A stretch of DNA of 64,000 bases. It comes from Sanguibacter suarezii NBRC 16159 (GTDB lineage Bacteria > Actinomycetota > Actinomycetes > Actinomycetales > Cellulomonadaceae). The notes under the pieces are model-generated. The model was not told the origin of the DNA, made no database searches, and saw only the letters and a list, made by a program, of their open reading frames with translations. This document shows, piece after piece, positions 10,036 to 21,217 of the stretch; the stretch's first letter is position 1, and each line of letters starts with the position of its first letter. Made by a program: the position numbers and the translations under genes. The DNA lies in assembly GCF_001552735.1 (NCBI RefSeq), contig NZ_BCRT01000021.1, positions 434,001-498,000 of the forward strand. The letters run 5' to 3'.

Positions 10036-10518
10036 TCAGCGCGGGCTGGGTTCGTCGCCGAGCTCTGCGGGGGTGGCGTCGCTCGGTGGAGGCAGCTGGC
10101 AGAAGCGCTCGGCGACCACCCCGGCCACGCTGAGCACGATCGCGCAGAGCGTCGCCACGCCGGCCGACAGCGCACGGCTCTGCTGGGACTCGATCTGCAA
10201 CCGCCCGAGGGTGAGCAGCAGCTGGCTGCCGTACCACCCCACGAGCAGCGCACCGGTGAGCGCGGCCGCCTTGGCCAGCGCGACCGTGCGTGCGGCGCGC
10301 AGCGGGTCGAGGGACGGCCGGCGGCCGCGCTGGTAGGCGCGGACGGCCAGCGCCAGCCACAGCACGACCGCGGCGAGCACCACCAGGACCGGGCTGATGA
10401 GCCAGGGCACCGGGCTGAGGTGCGTGCCCTGGCGTTCGAGCAGCACGAGCAGCCCGAAGGAGACGGACAGCGTGCCGACCGCCGCGAGGGCGAGCACGGA
10501 GATCCTGGTGCGCTTCAT
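10036..10518 (-). CDS. DUF3180 membrane protein
   Basis: A 160-residue protein with four predicted membrane spans (about residues 7-28, 36-60, 80-102 and 117-140), matching the actinobacterial DUF3180 family in length, topology and position right after folK. Its ATG overlaps the folK stop (TGATG). The function is unknown; the constant position at the end of folate operons suggests co-expression rather than a proven role in folate synthesis. Confidence 0.85.
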   Translation of the reverse strand: MKRTRISVLALAAVGTLSVSFGLLVLLERQGTHLSPVPWLISPVLVVLAAVVLWLALAVRAYQRGRRPSLDPLRAARTVALAKAAALTGALLVGWYGSQLLLTLGRLQIESQQSRALSAGVATLCAIVLSVAGVVAERFCQLPPPSDATPAELGDEPSPR

Positions 10519-13004
10519 CAGAGCGGCGGAGCCGGCGGGACCGCGGCGGACTCGTCGTCCGACTCGTCGTAGGACTCCACGCGCGGCTCGTCGGCCCGGC
10601 GGCCGCCGGCCTGAGCACCACGCGCGGGCAGCGCCGACGCCGGGGGCTGGCTCGCGTGCTCCGGCTCAGCAAGCCAGTCGAGCGCGAGCCAGCGGATGCC
10701 CGCGCGGTCGGGAGCCGTCGCGGCCAGCGCACCGACCGGCCCGCCGCCCAGACCCGGGAGCACCGCGTCCGGGGACAGGTGCGCCCACGGGGCGAGGACG
10801 AAGGCCCGCTCGTTGGCGCGCGGGTGCGGGATGTCGAGGTCGTCGGCGGAGTACACGAGCGCTCCGTAGGCGATGAGGTCGATGTCCAGGGTGCGCGGAC
10901 CCCAGTGCTCGAGCCGCTGCCGGCCGTGCTCGGCCTCGATGCTCTGGCAGGCGTGCAGCAGCTCCCGCGGGGACAAGGTGGTCGTGGCGAGCACGATGGT
11001 GTTGAGGAAGTCGGGCTGGTCCGGCCCGCCGACCGGTGCCGTGCGGGCCAACGGGCCGACGTCGGTGATGGTCAGCGCGGAGATGGAAGCGAGATCAGCG
11101 ACTGCGCGTCGCAGCGTGTCCTGGGCGTCGCCGAGGTTGGCACCCAGGGCGATGACCACCTCGACCGGCTCGGTCGCGACCGTGTCCATCCGGTCGGTGA
11201 CCCGCGGCAGGACGGCCGTGGCGTTCATGTCCTCCGCGTCCTGCTCGATGGCGACGTCCTCGTCGACGACGTGGTCCTCGTCAGCGACAGGCGCCTCGAA
11301 GGACTCGATGTCGGCGTCCTCGGGCGCGTGCGGCTCGTCGGCGGCGAAATCGTCGACGACGTGGTCCTCGTCAGCGACAGGCGCCTCGAAGGACTCGATG
11401 TCGGCGTCCTCGGGCGCCGGCACGGGCTCGAAGGCCTCGACGGAGACGACGGGCATCTCGGTGAGCGTGTCGGGCGCGTGCGGCTCGTCGGCGGTCTCGG
11501 GCGACTCGGTGGTGAAGGCCTCGGGCTCTTCGGGGTCGTCGACGAGGTCGTCAGTAGCGTCGACCGGCGCGGCTGATTCCGTCGCGGTCTCGACTGCGTC
11601 AGCGTCAACGTCGTCGGCCGGGTCGGCCGGGTCGATGTGGGCGTCGTCGTCGGGCTCGTCCTGGTGGACGTCCTCGAGCCGGATGACCTCGGCGGTGAGG
11701 AAGTCCTCCGGCGCCGTCACGCTCGGCGTCTGCGCGGAGTCCGTCGACAGCGGCGGCTCCCAGCCTGTGCTCAAGGTCGCTATGCCGAAGACCTCGGGGC
11801 GGCGGGCCTGCTCCGAGCGCCGCGCCTGCTCGGCGAGCATCTCGTCGTCCAGCGGGGGCAGCACGGCTGTGAGGCCGATGCCCAGCGGCGGCGTGGCGGG
11901 TGCGGAGTCGGCTGAGTCGGCTGAGTCGGCGTCGACCGGCTCCGCGACCGACGGCGCGGAGGTCTCGTCCTCCACGGTCTCGGTCTCATGGGTCTCGCCC
12001 GCGGAAGGGAAGGGCACCGGCGGCATGGTGTGCGTGGTGTCGGCGGACCACGGGGCAGAGTCGCCGGCGGGTGCAGGCTCGCTGGTGGCTGCGGCCTCGC
12101 GGGTCGGCACGGGGTCGCTGGCGAATGCCGCCGCGGACATCGGGACGACCGGGGCCGGCGCGTCCAACGGCGCTGCCAGCACATCCGAGTGCGTGACCAA
12201 CGGAACCATCGGCGGAGCGTCCAGCGGGTCGGTCAGCGGCCCGTCCAGGGGCGCGTCCAGCCGCGGTGCGAAGGACCCGATGCTGTCGTCCTCAGGCTCT
12301 GCCGGGCGAGAGATGACCACGGGCATCACGGCGGTCGGCAACGGCTCCCGCCGCACCTGCGGCGTCTCGACGGGCTCGATCGACTCTGGGGCCTGAGCCT
12401 GCTCTGACGCGGCGACAGGCTCGATGACCTCGATGACCTCGGCCGGCTCTGCGGCCTCGCTCACCTCAGGCTCGGCCTGCTGCTCATCCTGCGGTGCCAG
12501 CTCCTCCTGCGCCGCCTGGGACTCGCGCTCGGCCGCGTCGGCCTCGAGCCCGGTCAGGTCGGCGACAGCACCCTCGACCGGAGAGGCGACGGCGACGGTG
12601 CTCCGGTCACGGTGGATCGCCACGACCACGTCAGCGAAGGGCACCGGGATCGGCGCCTGCGGCTTGTGCACCGCGACGTCCACCGCGACGACCGCGGGAC
12701 GCGCCAGCACGGCCGCCGCGATCTGCTCGGCGACCGTCTCGATGAGGTTCACCGGCGCACCGCTGAGGATGTCAGCGATGTCCTGGGCGACCAGGGCGTA
12801 GTTGACGGTCTCGGTGAGGTCGTCGCCGCGGGCGGCGGGACGGGTGTCCAGGTAGAGCGTCACGTCGGCGCTGAAGTCCTGACCGGCCTCACGCTCGCTC
12901 GTGAGCACACCGTGGAAGCCGCGGGCGGCGATCCCCGAGATGTGAATCTGGTCGAGGGCCTCACCGCTGCGTCCAAGAACCGATCGCTGCGCCAGCGTGC
13001 TCAT
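10518..13004 (-). CDS. folBK: Bifunctional dihydroneopterin aldolase / HPPK with a very long acidic linker
   Basis: One 828-residue chain carries two consecutive folate enzymes. Residues 20-135 are dihydroneopterin aldolase (GIAARGFHGVLTSEREAGQ, TVNYALVAQDIADIL, LIETVAEQIAAAVL). Residues about 614-760 are 6-hydroxymethyl-7,8-dihydropterin pyrophosphokinase (VVIALGANLGDAQDTLRRAV, RLEHWGPRTLDIDLIAYG, IPHPRANERAFVLAPW). Between them lie about 480 residues dominated by Glu, Asp, Pro, Ala and Thr, with an internal duplication, predicted to be disordered. The ATG at 13004 has AGGAAGAG upstream; an ATG at 13031 overlapping the folP stop is the alternative. FolB-FolK fusions are common in actinobacteria, but such a linker is not. 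Confidence 0.93.
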   Translation of the reverse strand: MSTLAQRSVLGRSGEALDQIHISGIAARGFHGVLTSEREAGQDFSADVTLYLDTRPAARGDDLTETVNYALVAQDIADILSGAPVNLIETVAEQIAAAVLARPAVVAVDVAVHKPQAPIPVPFADVVVAIHRDRSTVAVASPVEGAVADLTGLEADAAERESQAAQEELAPQDEQQAEPEVSEAAEPAEVIEVIEPVAASEQAQAPESIEPVETPQVRREPLPTAVMPVVISRPAEPEDDSIGSFAPRLDAPLDGPLTDPLDAPPMVPLVTHSDVLAAPLDAPAPVVPMSAAAFASDPVPTREAAATSEPAPAGDSAPWSADTTHTMPPVPFPSAGETHETETVEDETSAPSVAEPVDADSADSADSAPATPPLGIGLTAVLPPLDDEMLAEQARRSEQARRPEVFGIATLSTGWEPPLSTDSAQTPSVTAPEDFLTAEVIRLEDVHQDEPDDDAHIDPADPADDVDADAVETATESAAPVDATDDLVDDPEEPEAFTTESPETADEPHAPDTLTEMPVVSVEAFEPVPAPEDADIESFEAPVADEDHVVDDFAADEPHAPEDADIESFEAPVADEDHVVDEDVAIEQDAEDMNATAVLPRVTDRMDTVATEPVEVVIALGANLGDAQDTLRRAVADLASISALTITDVGPLARTAPVGGPDQPDFLNTIVLATTTLSPRELLHACQSIEAEHGRQRLEHWGPRTLDIDLIAYGALVYSADDLDIPHPRANERAFVLAPWAHLSPDAVLPGLGGGPVGALAATAPDRAGIRWLALDWLAEPEHASQPPASALPARGAQAGGRRADEPRVESYDESDDESAAVPPAPPL
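11261..11417. repeat. 67-bp perfect direct repeat inside the folBK linker
   Basis: Positions 11261-11327 recur without change at 11351-11417, a period of 90 bp, so the frame is kept and 30 residues (core ADIESFEAPVADEDHVVD) are duplicated. The absence of any difference, even at silent positions, indicates a recent duplication or ongoing slippage/recombination. Confidence 0.95.
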
Positions 13005-13030
13005 GAGCTCTTCCTGTCCTGTGGTCGTCA

Positions 13031-13915
13031 TCAGTCAGCCGTGATGTGAGGTCGGTGCGTGCCGCCGGCGTCCACCCAAGCCTGGGCTACCCGGACGGCG
13101 TCGCTCGTTCCTCGGACGTCGTGAACCCGGACGCACCACGCGCCCGACATGGCAGCCAGCGTACTCACTGCGGCGGTCGCACCGTCACGGGCCAGCGGTG
13201 GGACCGGAACACCGTCCTCACCAGCGAGCAGATGGCCCAGGAACCGCTTGCGCGACGCCCCCACGAGCACCGGCAGCCCGAGAGCGACGAGCTCGTCGAG
13301 CCGGGCGAGCAACGGCCAGTTCGCCGCGCCGGACTTCGAGAAGCCGAGCCCCGGGTCCAGGACGAGCTGTGACCGCCGGACCCCGGCGGCCTCCAGGGCC
13401 GCCACCCGCTGGGCCAGCTCGGCCCGCACGTCCAGGACGACGTCGTCGTACTGCTCGAGGTCGTCCATGACGTCGGCGTGACCGCGCCAGTGCATGACGA
13501 CGTAGGTGACGCCGGTCCGCGCGACGACGTCGGCCATGGCGGGGTCGGCGAGCCCGCCGGAGACGTCGTTGATGATGAGGGCACCGGCAGCGACCGCCTG
13601 CTCGGCGACCACGGCTCGCGTGGTGTCCACGGACACGACGGCGCCATCGGCGGACAGCGCCGTGATGACCGGCAGGACCCGGTCGAGCTCGTCCTCGACG
13701 CTGACGCGCGCCGAGCCGGGGCGGGTCGACTCGCCTCCGACGTCGAGGATGTCGGCGCCCTGGTCGAGGAGCTGCCTGCCGTGGGCGATCGCCGCCGACG
13801 GCTCGAACCACTCGCCCCCGTCGGAGAAGGAGTCCGGGGTGACGTTGACGACGCCCATGACGAGGGTGCGACCGGCTGTGATCAGGCGCTCCGGGAGCGG
13901 CAGTGTCTGAGTCAT
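13031..13915 (-). CDS. folP: Dihydropteroate synthase
   Basis: Condenses 6-hydroxymethyl-7,8-dihydropterin diphosphate with p-aminobenzoate; the sulfonamide target. The 294-residue TIM-barrel protein shows MGVVNVTPDSFSDGGEW, DVGGESTRPGS, INDVSGG, LDPGLGFSK and VGASRKRFLG. The start at ATG 13915 is placed just before the conserved barrel; upstream in-frame sequence belongs to folE in another frame. The stop touches an ATG of folBK. Confidence 0.96.
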   Translation of the reverse strand: MTQTLPLPERLITAGRTLVMGVVNVTPDSFSDGGEWFEPSAAIAHGRQLLDQGADILDVGGESTRPGSARVSVEDELDRVLPVITALSADGAVVSVDTTRAVVAEQAVAAGALIINDVSGGLADPAMADVVARTGVTYVVMHWRGHADVMDDLEQYDDVVLDVRAELAQRVAALEAAGVRRSQLVLDPGLGFSKSGAANWPLLARLDELVALGLPVLVGASRKRFLGHLLAGEDGVPVPPLARDGATAAVSTLAAMSGAWCVRVHDVRGTSDAVRVAQAWVDAGGTHRPHITAD

Positions 13916-13929
13916 GACGAACGGCCGGG

Positions 13930-14532
13930 TCAGCGGCCGATGATGAGGCTCATGGCCTCGGCGCGGGTGGCGCCGTCGCGCATCTGGCCGCGCACGGCGG
14001 AGGTCACCGTGCGAGCGCCAGCCTTGCGCACCCCGCGCATGGACATGCACAGGTGCTCGCACTCCATCACCACGATCACGCCGCTGGGAGCGAGGAACTC
14101 CACGAGGGCGTCGGCGACCTGGGCGGTGAGGCGCTCCTGCACCTGCGGCCGCCGCGCGAAGACCTCGACGAGGCGGGCGAGCTTGCTCAGGCCGGTGACC
14201 CGTCCGTCCGCACCGGGGATGTAGCCGACGTGCGCCACACCGTGGAAGGGCACCAGGTGGTGCTCGCAGGTGGAGTACACCTCGATGTCCTTGACGAGGA
14301 TCATCTCCTCGTGCCCACCGATGTCGAAGACGGCGTTGAGCACGTCACCGGGGCTCTGGTGCAGCCCGGCGAAGGTCTCGGCGTAGGCGCGGGCCACCCG
14401 TCCCGGCGTGTCCACCAGGCCTTCGCGGTCGGGGTCTTCCCCGACCGCGAAGAGCAGCTCGCGGACAGCAGCCTCTGCTCGGGCGAGGTCGATCTCGGGG
14501 GCAGGGATGTCGGTGTCGATCGGTTCGGTCAC
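13930..14532 (-). CDS. folE: GTP cyclohydrolase I
   Basis: Opens GTP to dihydroneopterin triphosphate, the first step of folate synthesis. The 200-residue protein carries the family motifs [39 protein letters not shown] and [19 protein letters not shown]. The zinc ligands are the Cys in STCEHH, its His, and the Cys in [15 protein letters not shown] start at 14532, 7 bp beyond the ftsH stop; the folE-folP-folBK-DUF3180 order is the usual actinobacterial one behind ftsH. Confidence 0.97.
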   Translation of the reverse strand: MTEPIDTDIPAPEIDLARAEAAVRELLFAVGEDPDREGLVDTPGRVARAYAETFAGLHQSPGDVLNAVFDIGGHEEMILVKDIEVYSTCEHHLVPFHGVAHVGYIPGADGRVTGLSKLARLVEVFARRPQVQERLTAQVADALVEFLAPSGVIVVMECEHLCMSMRGVRKAGARTVTSAVRGQMRDGATRAEAMSLIIGR

Positions 14533-14539
14533 GGCCGCG

Positions 14540-16615
<2,076 letters not shown>

Positions 16616-16698
16616 CGTCGACGGGGCACGCCCCGCATCCTTCCGCTCGCGCACTGGTACGCCGTCGAAAATACACGTCTCACCTGACATTTGACTGT

Positions 16699-16712
16699 CA
16701 GGGAGCTCCCTG
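16699..16712. other. Palindrome in the ftsH upstream region
   Basis: A perfect 14-bp palindrome (CAGGGAGCTCCCTG) lies in the 190-bp gap between hpt and the likely ftsH start, next to a second inverted repeat, CTGACA/TGTCAG, at 16684-16702. It could be an operator or part of the ftsH leader RNA. No regulator can be named. Confidence 0.4.
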
Positions 16713-16774
16713 TTCGCCCAGGGCAGGACGGCGTGCCCGTCGCGGGGCGGTTCTCGGGAGGTTCAGTGCATGTT

Positions 16775-16798
16775 CAACAGTCGCTCAGCGACTGGTTG
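16775..16798 (-). terminator. Hairpin downstream of hpt
   Basis: A short inverted repeat (CAGTCGC/GCGACTG, 3-nt loop, lengthened by CAAC/GTTG) begins 9 nt past the hpt stop. It may be a weak terminator separating hpt-tilS from ftsH. Confidence 0.45.
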
Positions 16799-16806
16799 GG
16801 AATCCT

Positions 16807-17361
16807 TCAGCTCGAGTAGACGTGCGGTGCCAGCGTGCCGACGAACGGCAGCGTGCGGAACTTCTCGGCGTAGTCGAGGCCGTACCCGACGACGAACTCG
16901 TTGGGGATGTCGAATCCCACGTAGCGGACGTCGACCTCGACCTTGGCGGCCGTCGGCTTGCGCAGCATCGCCGCGACCTCGACCGACGCCGGCCCACGGC
17001 TGCGCAGGTTGGAGATCAGCCAGGACAGCGTCAGGCCGGAGTCGATGATGTCCTCGACGATGAGCACGTTGCGCCCGGTGAGGTCGGCGTCGAGGTCCTT
17101 GAGGATGCGCACCACGCCGGAGGACTTGGTCCCCGAGCCGTAGGAGGACACCGCCATCCAGTCCATCTCGACGCCCTGGTGCTTGATGCGGCGGGAGAGG
17201 TCAGCCATAACCATCACGGCGCCCTTGAGGACGCCGACGAGGAGCAGGTCCTTGCCGGCGTAGTCGGCGTCGATACGCTCCGCCAGCTCGTCGAGCTTGG
17301 CAGCGATCTGCTCCTCGCTCAGCAGGACGTGGTCGATGTCGCCGGTCTGGGCAGATCCCAC
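16807..17361 (-). CDS. hpt: Hypoxanthine phosphoribosyltransferase
   Basis: Salvages hypoxanthine and guanine with PRPP. The 184-residue protein has the PRPP loop VLIVEDIIDSGLTLSWL, the GVLKGAVMVMADL segment and the C-terminal VGYGLDYAEKFRTLPFVG. The GTG at 17361 is preferred to the ATG at 17406: it has AAGGAG with 8 nt spacing, removes a 20-bp overlap with tilS and gives the family's usual length. The tilS-hpt-ftsH order is conserved in many bacteria. Confidence 0.95.
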   Translation of the reverse strand: MGSAQTGDIDHVLLSEEQIAAKLDELAERIDADYAGKDLLLVGVLKGAVMVMADLSRRIKHQGVEMDWMAVSSYGSGTKSSGVVRILKDLDADLTGRNVLIVEDIIDSGLTLSWLISNLRSRGPASVEVAAMLRKPTAAKVEVDVRYVGFDIPNEFVVGYGLDYAEKFRTLPFVGTLAPHVYSS

Positions 17362-17386
17362 GGGGAGCGCTCCTTGGTTCAGTGAA

Positions 17387-18517
17387 TCAGTGGTGAAGGG
17401 GTTCAAGGACTAGCCTGCCACAGTCCCGGCGTCCCACGACCGCCCCCGGCAGCTGGATGGGTCCCTGGCCGCGCCAGTCCGTCACGAGACGGTCCAGCTC
17501 GAGGACGTGCGAGCGGGCGAGCGCGCCGGCGGGGCACCCCGCCTCGAGCGCCGCCCGGCGCAGCGCCCGGGTGCGCACCGCCCTCGGCGAGGCGGCCAGC
17601 ACGGCGACGTCGAGCCTGTGCGTGCCGTCAGTGCCTTCCGCACTGCCAGCCCGCGCCTGTTCCAGCAGCTGTGCGGCGAAGGCGCTGAGTGCGGCGTCGT
17701 CCTCGTCGAGCTGGTCCGCGGTGCGGGTCAGCGCGCCGACCACGCCGGGGCCGAGCACGTCGTCGAGCAGGGGGAGGATGCGCGAGCGGACCTGGGAGCG
17801 CAGGGGCGCCCCGGGGCCGTCGCCGGAGTTGGTGGGGTCCTGCCAGTAGGTCAGTCCGCCCGCGTGGCAGATGGCTTCGGTGTCCAGGCGTCGCAGCCCC
17901 AGGAAGGGCCGGCGCAGCAGGCCGGTCGCGGCGCGCATGCCGGCCAGCGACCTGGCACCGGAGCCGCGAGCGAGCCCCAGCAGGACCGTCTCGGCCTGGT
18001 CGTCGGCCGTGTGCCCGAGCAGGACGGCGGCGGCACCCAGCCGCGTGGCCGCCTCGTCCAGGGCCCGGTAGCGCGCCGTGCGCGCGGCGCCCTCCGGGCC
18101 GCCATGGCCCGGCCCGGTAGGCACCACGGTGGTGATGACCTCGACCGGGTCCAGCCCCAGGGACCGGCACTGCTCGGCGGCGACCTGGGCGACCGCGGCG
18201 GAGCCGGCCTGCATGGCGTGGTCGACGACCACCGCGCCGGCCCGTAGCCCCAGGCGCGCGGCCACGAAGGCAGTGCTCACCGCGAGCGCGAGCGAGTCCG
18301 CCCCGCCGGAGCAGGCCACCAGCACCAGCGGCACGGAGGTTGTGGCACCGGCGCGCATCGTGGCGTCGGCAGGCATCGTGGCGTCGGCAGGCATCGTGGC
18401 GTCGGCAGGCAGTGTGGCCCCGGCAGACGCGGTGGCACCGGCAGACGGGGTGAGGTCGGCCAGGGCTGCACGCACCGCGAGACGTCCCTGCGCGACCGCC
18501 CGCGGCGGACCGCTCAC
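17387..18517 (-). CDS. tilS: tRNA(Ile)-lysidine synthetase
   Basis: Modifies C34 of tRNA-Ile(CAU) to lysidine so that it reads AUA; it is essential in most bacteria. The 376-residue protein carries the ATP PP-loop [12 protein letters not shown] at residues 69-80, then DHAMQ and [20 protein letters not shown] and RPFLGLRR. The PP-loop sits about 40 residues later than usual because of an N-terminal stretch of near-identical PADATM repeats. GTG 18517 has GAGG 7 nt upstream. Confidence 0.93.
   Translation of the reverse strand: MSGPPRAVAQGRLAVRAALADLTPSAGATASAGATLPADATMPADATMPADATMRAGATTSVPLVLVACSGGADSLALAVSTAFVAARLGLRAGAVVVDHAMQAGSAAVAQVAAEQCRSLGLDPVEVITTVVPTGPGHGGPEGAARTARYRALDEAATRLGAAAVLLGHTADDQAETVLLGLARGSGARSLAGMRAATGLLRRPFLGLRRLDTEAICHAGGLTYWQDPTNSGDGPGAPLRSQVRSRILPLLDDVLGPGVVGALTRTADQLDEDDAALSAFAAQLLEQARAGSAEGTDGTHRLDVAVLAASPRAVRTRALRRAALEAGCPAGALARSHVLELDRLVTDWRGQGPIQLPGAVVGRRDCGRLVLEPLHH
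18356..18409. repeat. 18-bp tandem repeat (3 units) in the tilS N-terminus
   Basis: Three identical 18-bp units, followed by two or three degenerate ones up to about 18446, encode PADATM-type hexapeptides ahead of the TilS PP-loop. Being a multiple of 3 it leaves the frame intact. Confidence 0.9.
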
Positions 18518-18526
18518 CGGCGGTCC

Positions 18527-19594
18527 TCAGCCATGGATGCGGCGGACCCAGGCGATCGGGTCGGCGATCTCCCGCGCGCTGGGCAGCGCCTGCGGACCAG
18601 ACCACACAGCGTTGAACCCGGCCATGTCGACCTCGGCAGTCACCGCCCGGACGAAGGACGCCCCGGTGCGGTACTGGTCCATCTTGGCGTCCACGCCGAG
18701 CAGCCGGCGCAGCACGCCGTCGCGCCCCTGCGGGGTGGCGCGGCGCTTGTCGAACTTCGCCCGGATGGAGCGCACGCTCGGCACCACCGACGGCCCGACG
18801 GCATCCATCACCACGTCGGCATGCCCCTCCAGGACGCTCATGATCGCGGTGACCTCGTCGAAGACCGTCCGCTGCGCGGGGGTGAGCAGGCCGTCCAGCA
18901 GGGATGCGCCCTCGTGACCGCGCACGGCCGCGTAGACGGCGCGCACGAAGGCAGCCAGCCGCAGGCTCGTCTGCCAGGGCGAGGCCGAGACGTCACTGAT
19001 CCCGGAGACCAGCTCGGCGGTGCGCTCGCGCAGGTGCTCGGCCAGCCACGGGGCGGCGGCGAACTGCAGGGCGTGGGTCTGCTCGTGCAGGCACACCCAC
19101 AGCCGGAAGTCCTCCGGGCGCACCTGCATCTCTCGTTCCACGTGCAACACGTTCGGCGCGACGAGGAGCAGCTGCCCCGGAGCACCGCCGTAAGGGTCGA
19201 ACTGACCCAAGATCTTGGTGGACATGAAGGCCAGCGCCGCGCCGACCTCCGCGCTCGAGGCGAGCTCGGCCGCCAACGGCACCGCCCTGCCCGACGCCGT
19301 GCGCAGGGCTCCGGCGGTCATCGCCTCCATGGACGCGGCACCGGCCTGCGCCCACCGGGCGCGGTCGATGACGTGCACGGTGGACAGCGGGGAGACGGTG
19401 AGGTCCCGGCCGTCGGCGGGGAGCATCCCGGTGGCGGCGACGACGGGCTCGACCGCCCGGCTCGCGGCCCGGCGCAGGGAGGCGACGAGGTCCTCGATCT
19501 CGGTGCGCGAGGCCGTCGGTCCGGGGGCGACGAGCCTCCCGGCGACCCGGGCGGCGTCGGACCAGTCGACGAGCTCGCGCCTGTCCCCGGTCAT
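18527..19594 (-). CDS. Zinc-dependent metalloprotease of the zincin_2/DUF2342 (F420-associated) family
   Basis: A 355-residue actinobacterial protein with the zincin motif HEQTH at residues 170-174 and the downstream glutamate-containing helix VLEGHADVVMDAVG that supplies the third zinc ligand. The order dacB - this gene - tilS - hpt - ftsH is the usual actinobacterial one. ATG 19594 overlaps the dacB stop by 4 bp. The family is annotated as 'coenzyme F420 biosynthesis associated' from phylogenetic co-occurrence; its substrate is not known. Confidence 0.88.
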   Translation of the reverse strand: MTGDRRELVDWSDAARVAGRLVAPGPTASRTEIEDLVASLRRAASRAVEPVVAATGMLPADGRDLTVSPLSTVHVIDRARWAQAGAASMEAMTAGALRTASGRAVPLAAELASSAEVGAALAFMSTKILGQFDPYGGAPGQLLLVAPNVLHVEREMQVRPEDFRLWVCLHEQTHALQFAAAPWLAEHLRERTAELVSGISDVSASPWQTSLRLAAFVRAVYAAVRGHEGASLLDGLLTPAQRTVFDEVTAIMSVLEGHADVVMDAVGPSVVPSVRSIRAKFDKRRATPQGRDGVLRRLLGVDAKMDQYRTGASFVRAVTAEVDMAGFNAVWSGPQALPSAREIADPIAWVRRIHG

Positions 19595-21000
19595 GAGCAA
19601 CCGCACGCCGCGAGGCTGGAGACGAAGTCGTCCATCGCCTGCCGCGGTCCCCACTGACCGCCGTCGGGCGTCTGGTCGGCCATGACCACGAAGGTGAGCT
19701 GGCGGTTGTCCGCGGTCAGCGCGGTGCCGGCCAGGGAGGTGACGTGCGGGAGGGACCCGGTCTTGGCACGGACCACGCCTCGTCCCTGGGTGCTGAGGAA
19801 CCGGTCGGAGAGCGTGCCGTCCAGGCCGGCGACCGGCAACGAGACCGCGGCTGCCCGCAGCTGCGGGTGAGCGGGGTCGTTGAGCAGGTCCAGCACCTCC
19901 AGGATGGTGGTGGCGGTGAGCCGTGAGCCGTCGGCCAGCCCGCTGCAGTCGGTCATCACGGCACCGGAGACGTCGACTCCGAGGGAGGAGATCTCGGTCA
20001 GGACCGCTGTGGTCGCTCCCTCGAAGGAGCCGGGCAGGCCCACCTCCAGTGCGACCAGACGCCCCACCACCTCGGTGATCGTGTTGTCAGAGGTGTGCAG
20101 GAAGTACTCGACGATCTCCCCCATCGGGGCGGAGTCGACCGAGCCCAGGACGCGGGCGTCCGGGCTCGTGGTGCCGCGGGTCGGTGCCCCTTCCACGCTG
20201 ACCCCGTGCGCGGCGAGGGCTGCGACGAAGGCTTCGGCGGCCACCATCGCCGGGTCGCCGTGGCGCGGGGCGTACTCCCCCGCTGCCATCCGGCCGGTGT
20301 CGACCCCGAGCGCGGCGACCGGCGCGGCATAGCCGAGGCCGGGGATGTCCTCAGCCCAGCCACCGGTCGCGGACCCGGTGAACAAGGAGTCGTCGAGGGT
20401 GAGGGAGACCGAGACGCGTCCGGCGAGGGACAGCTCCTTGGCGACCTGCGCGGCGAGGTCGTCCAGGCCGGCGTGACCGTTGACGGCGTCGGGGTCGCCG
20501 CTGCCAGCGGCGAGCATCATGTCTCCGCCGCCGACGAGGGTGATGGTTCCCGGGGAGGACTGGGTCACTGTCGTGGTCAGCACCCGGTCGTCACCGAGGG
20601 CGTCGAGGGCGGCGGCCGCCGTGAGCAGCTTCTGGATGGAGGCAGGCACCCGGGGGATCTCGGGCGAGGCGGAGGCCAGCACCTGACCGGTGAGCGCGTC
20701 GGCGACCACCACGCCGGTCGAGGTGCCCATGCGCGGGTCGGCGACGAGGGCGTCGACGGCGGCCTGCACGGTGGCCGGGGTGGGGATCGGCGCTGTGGCG
20801 TCGAGCACGCTGAGGGTGTCCTGGGGCTCGGGGCCGGGGATGGCCGCCGGGGCGTTGGGGAAGGGGGCTGCCGGGGCGGGCTCGGGGCCCAGCGTGAGGA
20901 CTCCGGGGACGATGTCATGGGCGTCCGCCCAGGCATATCCCCCGGCCACGACGAGGGCAGCAGCGACCGTCCCCGCGACGACGCGCGCCATCAGGGCCAT
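19591..21000 (-). CDS. dacB: D-alanyl-D-alanine carboxypeptidase/endopeptidase (PBP4 type, S13)
   Basis: A penicillin-binding protein that trims or cleaves peptidoglycan peptides. The 469-residue chain starts with a signal anchor (residues 4-25), has a Pro/Ala linker, and carries all three active-site motifs: SIQK (Ser121, Lys124), SDN (in HTSDNTITEVV) and KTG (in VRAKTGSLPHVTS). The start at ATG 21000 directly precedes the signal sequence. It is the first gene of the dacB-zincin-tilS-hpt chain and is divergent from ppa. Confidence 0.92.
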   Translation of the reverse strand: MALMARVVAGTVAAALVVAGGYAWADAHDIVPGVLTLGPEPAPAAPFPNAPAAIPGPEPQDTLSVLDATAPIPTPATVQAAVDALVADPRMGTSTGVVVADALTGQVLASASPEIPRVPASIQKLLTAAAALDALGDDRVLTTTVTQSSPGTITLVGGGDMMLAAGSGDPDAVNGHAGLDDLAAQVAKELSLAGRVSVSLTLDDSLFTGSATGGWAEDIPGLGYAAPVAALGVDTGRMAAGEYAPRHGDPAMVAAEAFVAALAAHGVSVEGAPTRGTTSPDARVLGSVDSAPMGEIVEYFLHTSDNTITEVVGRLVALEVGLPGSFEGATTAVLTEISSLGVDVSGAVMTDCSGLADGSRLTATTILEVLDLLNDPAHPQLRAAAVSLPVAGLDGTLSDRFLSTQGRGVVRAKTGSLPHVTSLAGTALTADNRQLTFVVMADQTPDGGQWGPRQAMDDFVSSLAACGCS

Positions 21001-21217
21001 GAGACGCTCACTTTCATGCCTCCAGGATATGGACCGCGCCCGGTTGCACGTGCCCGCGAGCCACACTAAGCCACGTCAAGCGTCACACCCGTGAACTTCC
21101 GCAGATCATCACGATGTCGTCTACTCTGGCGAGTGGCTACACCGACCACGCATGCGATATACACGACCCACCGGAGTGCGCAACCCGCGCGCCCGAGGGG
21201 CAACTGGAGGAAGAACA

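Noticed and set aside
10656-12396. Large plus-strand open frames rich in Ser/Ala opposite folBK
   Set aside because: They arise from the codon bias of the acidic folBK linker on the minus strand; they have no start signals or domains.
18356-18446. CRISPR-like short repeats
   Set aside because: The units are adjacent without spacers and lie within the tilS reading frame.
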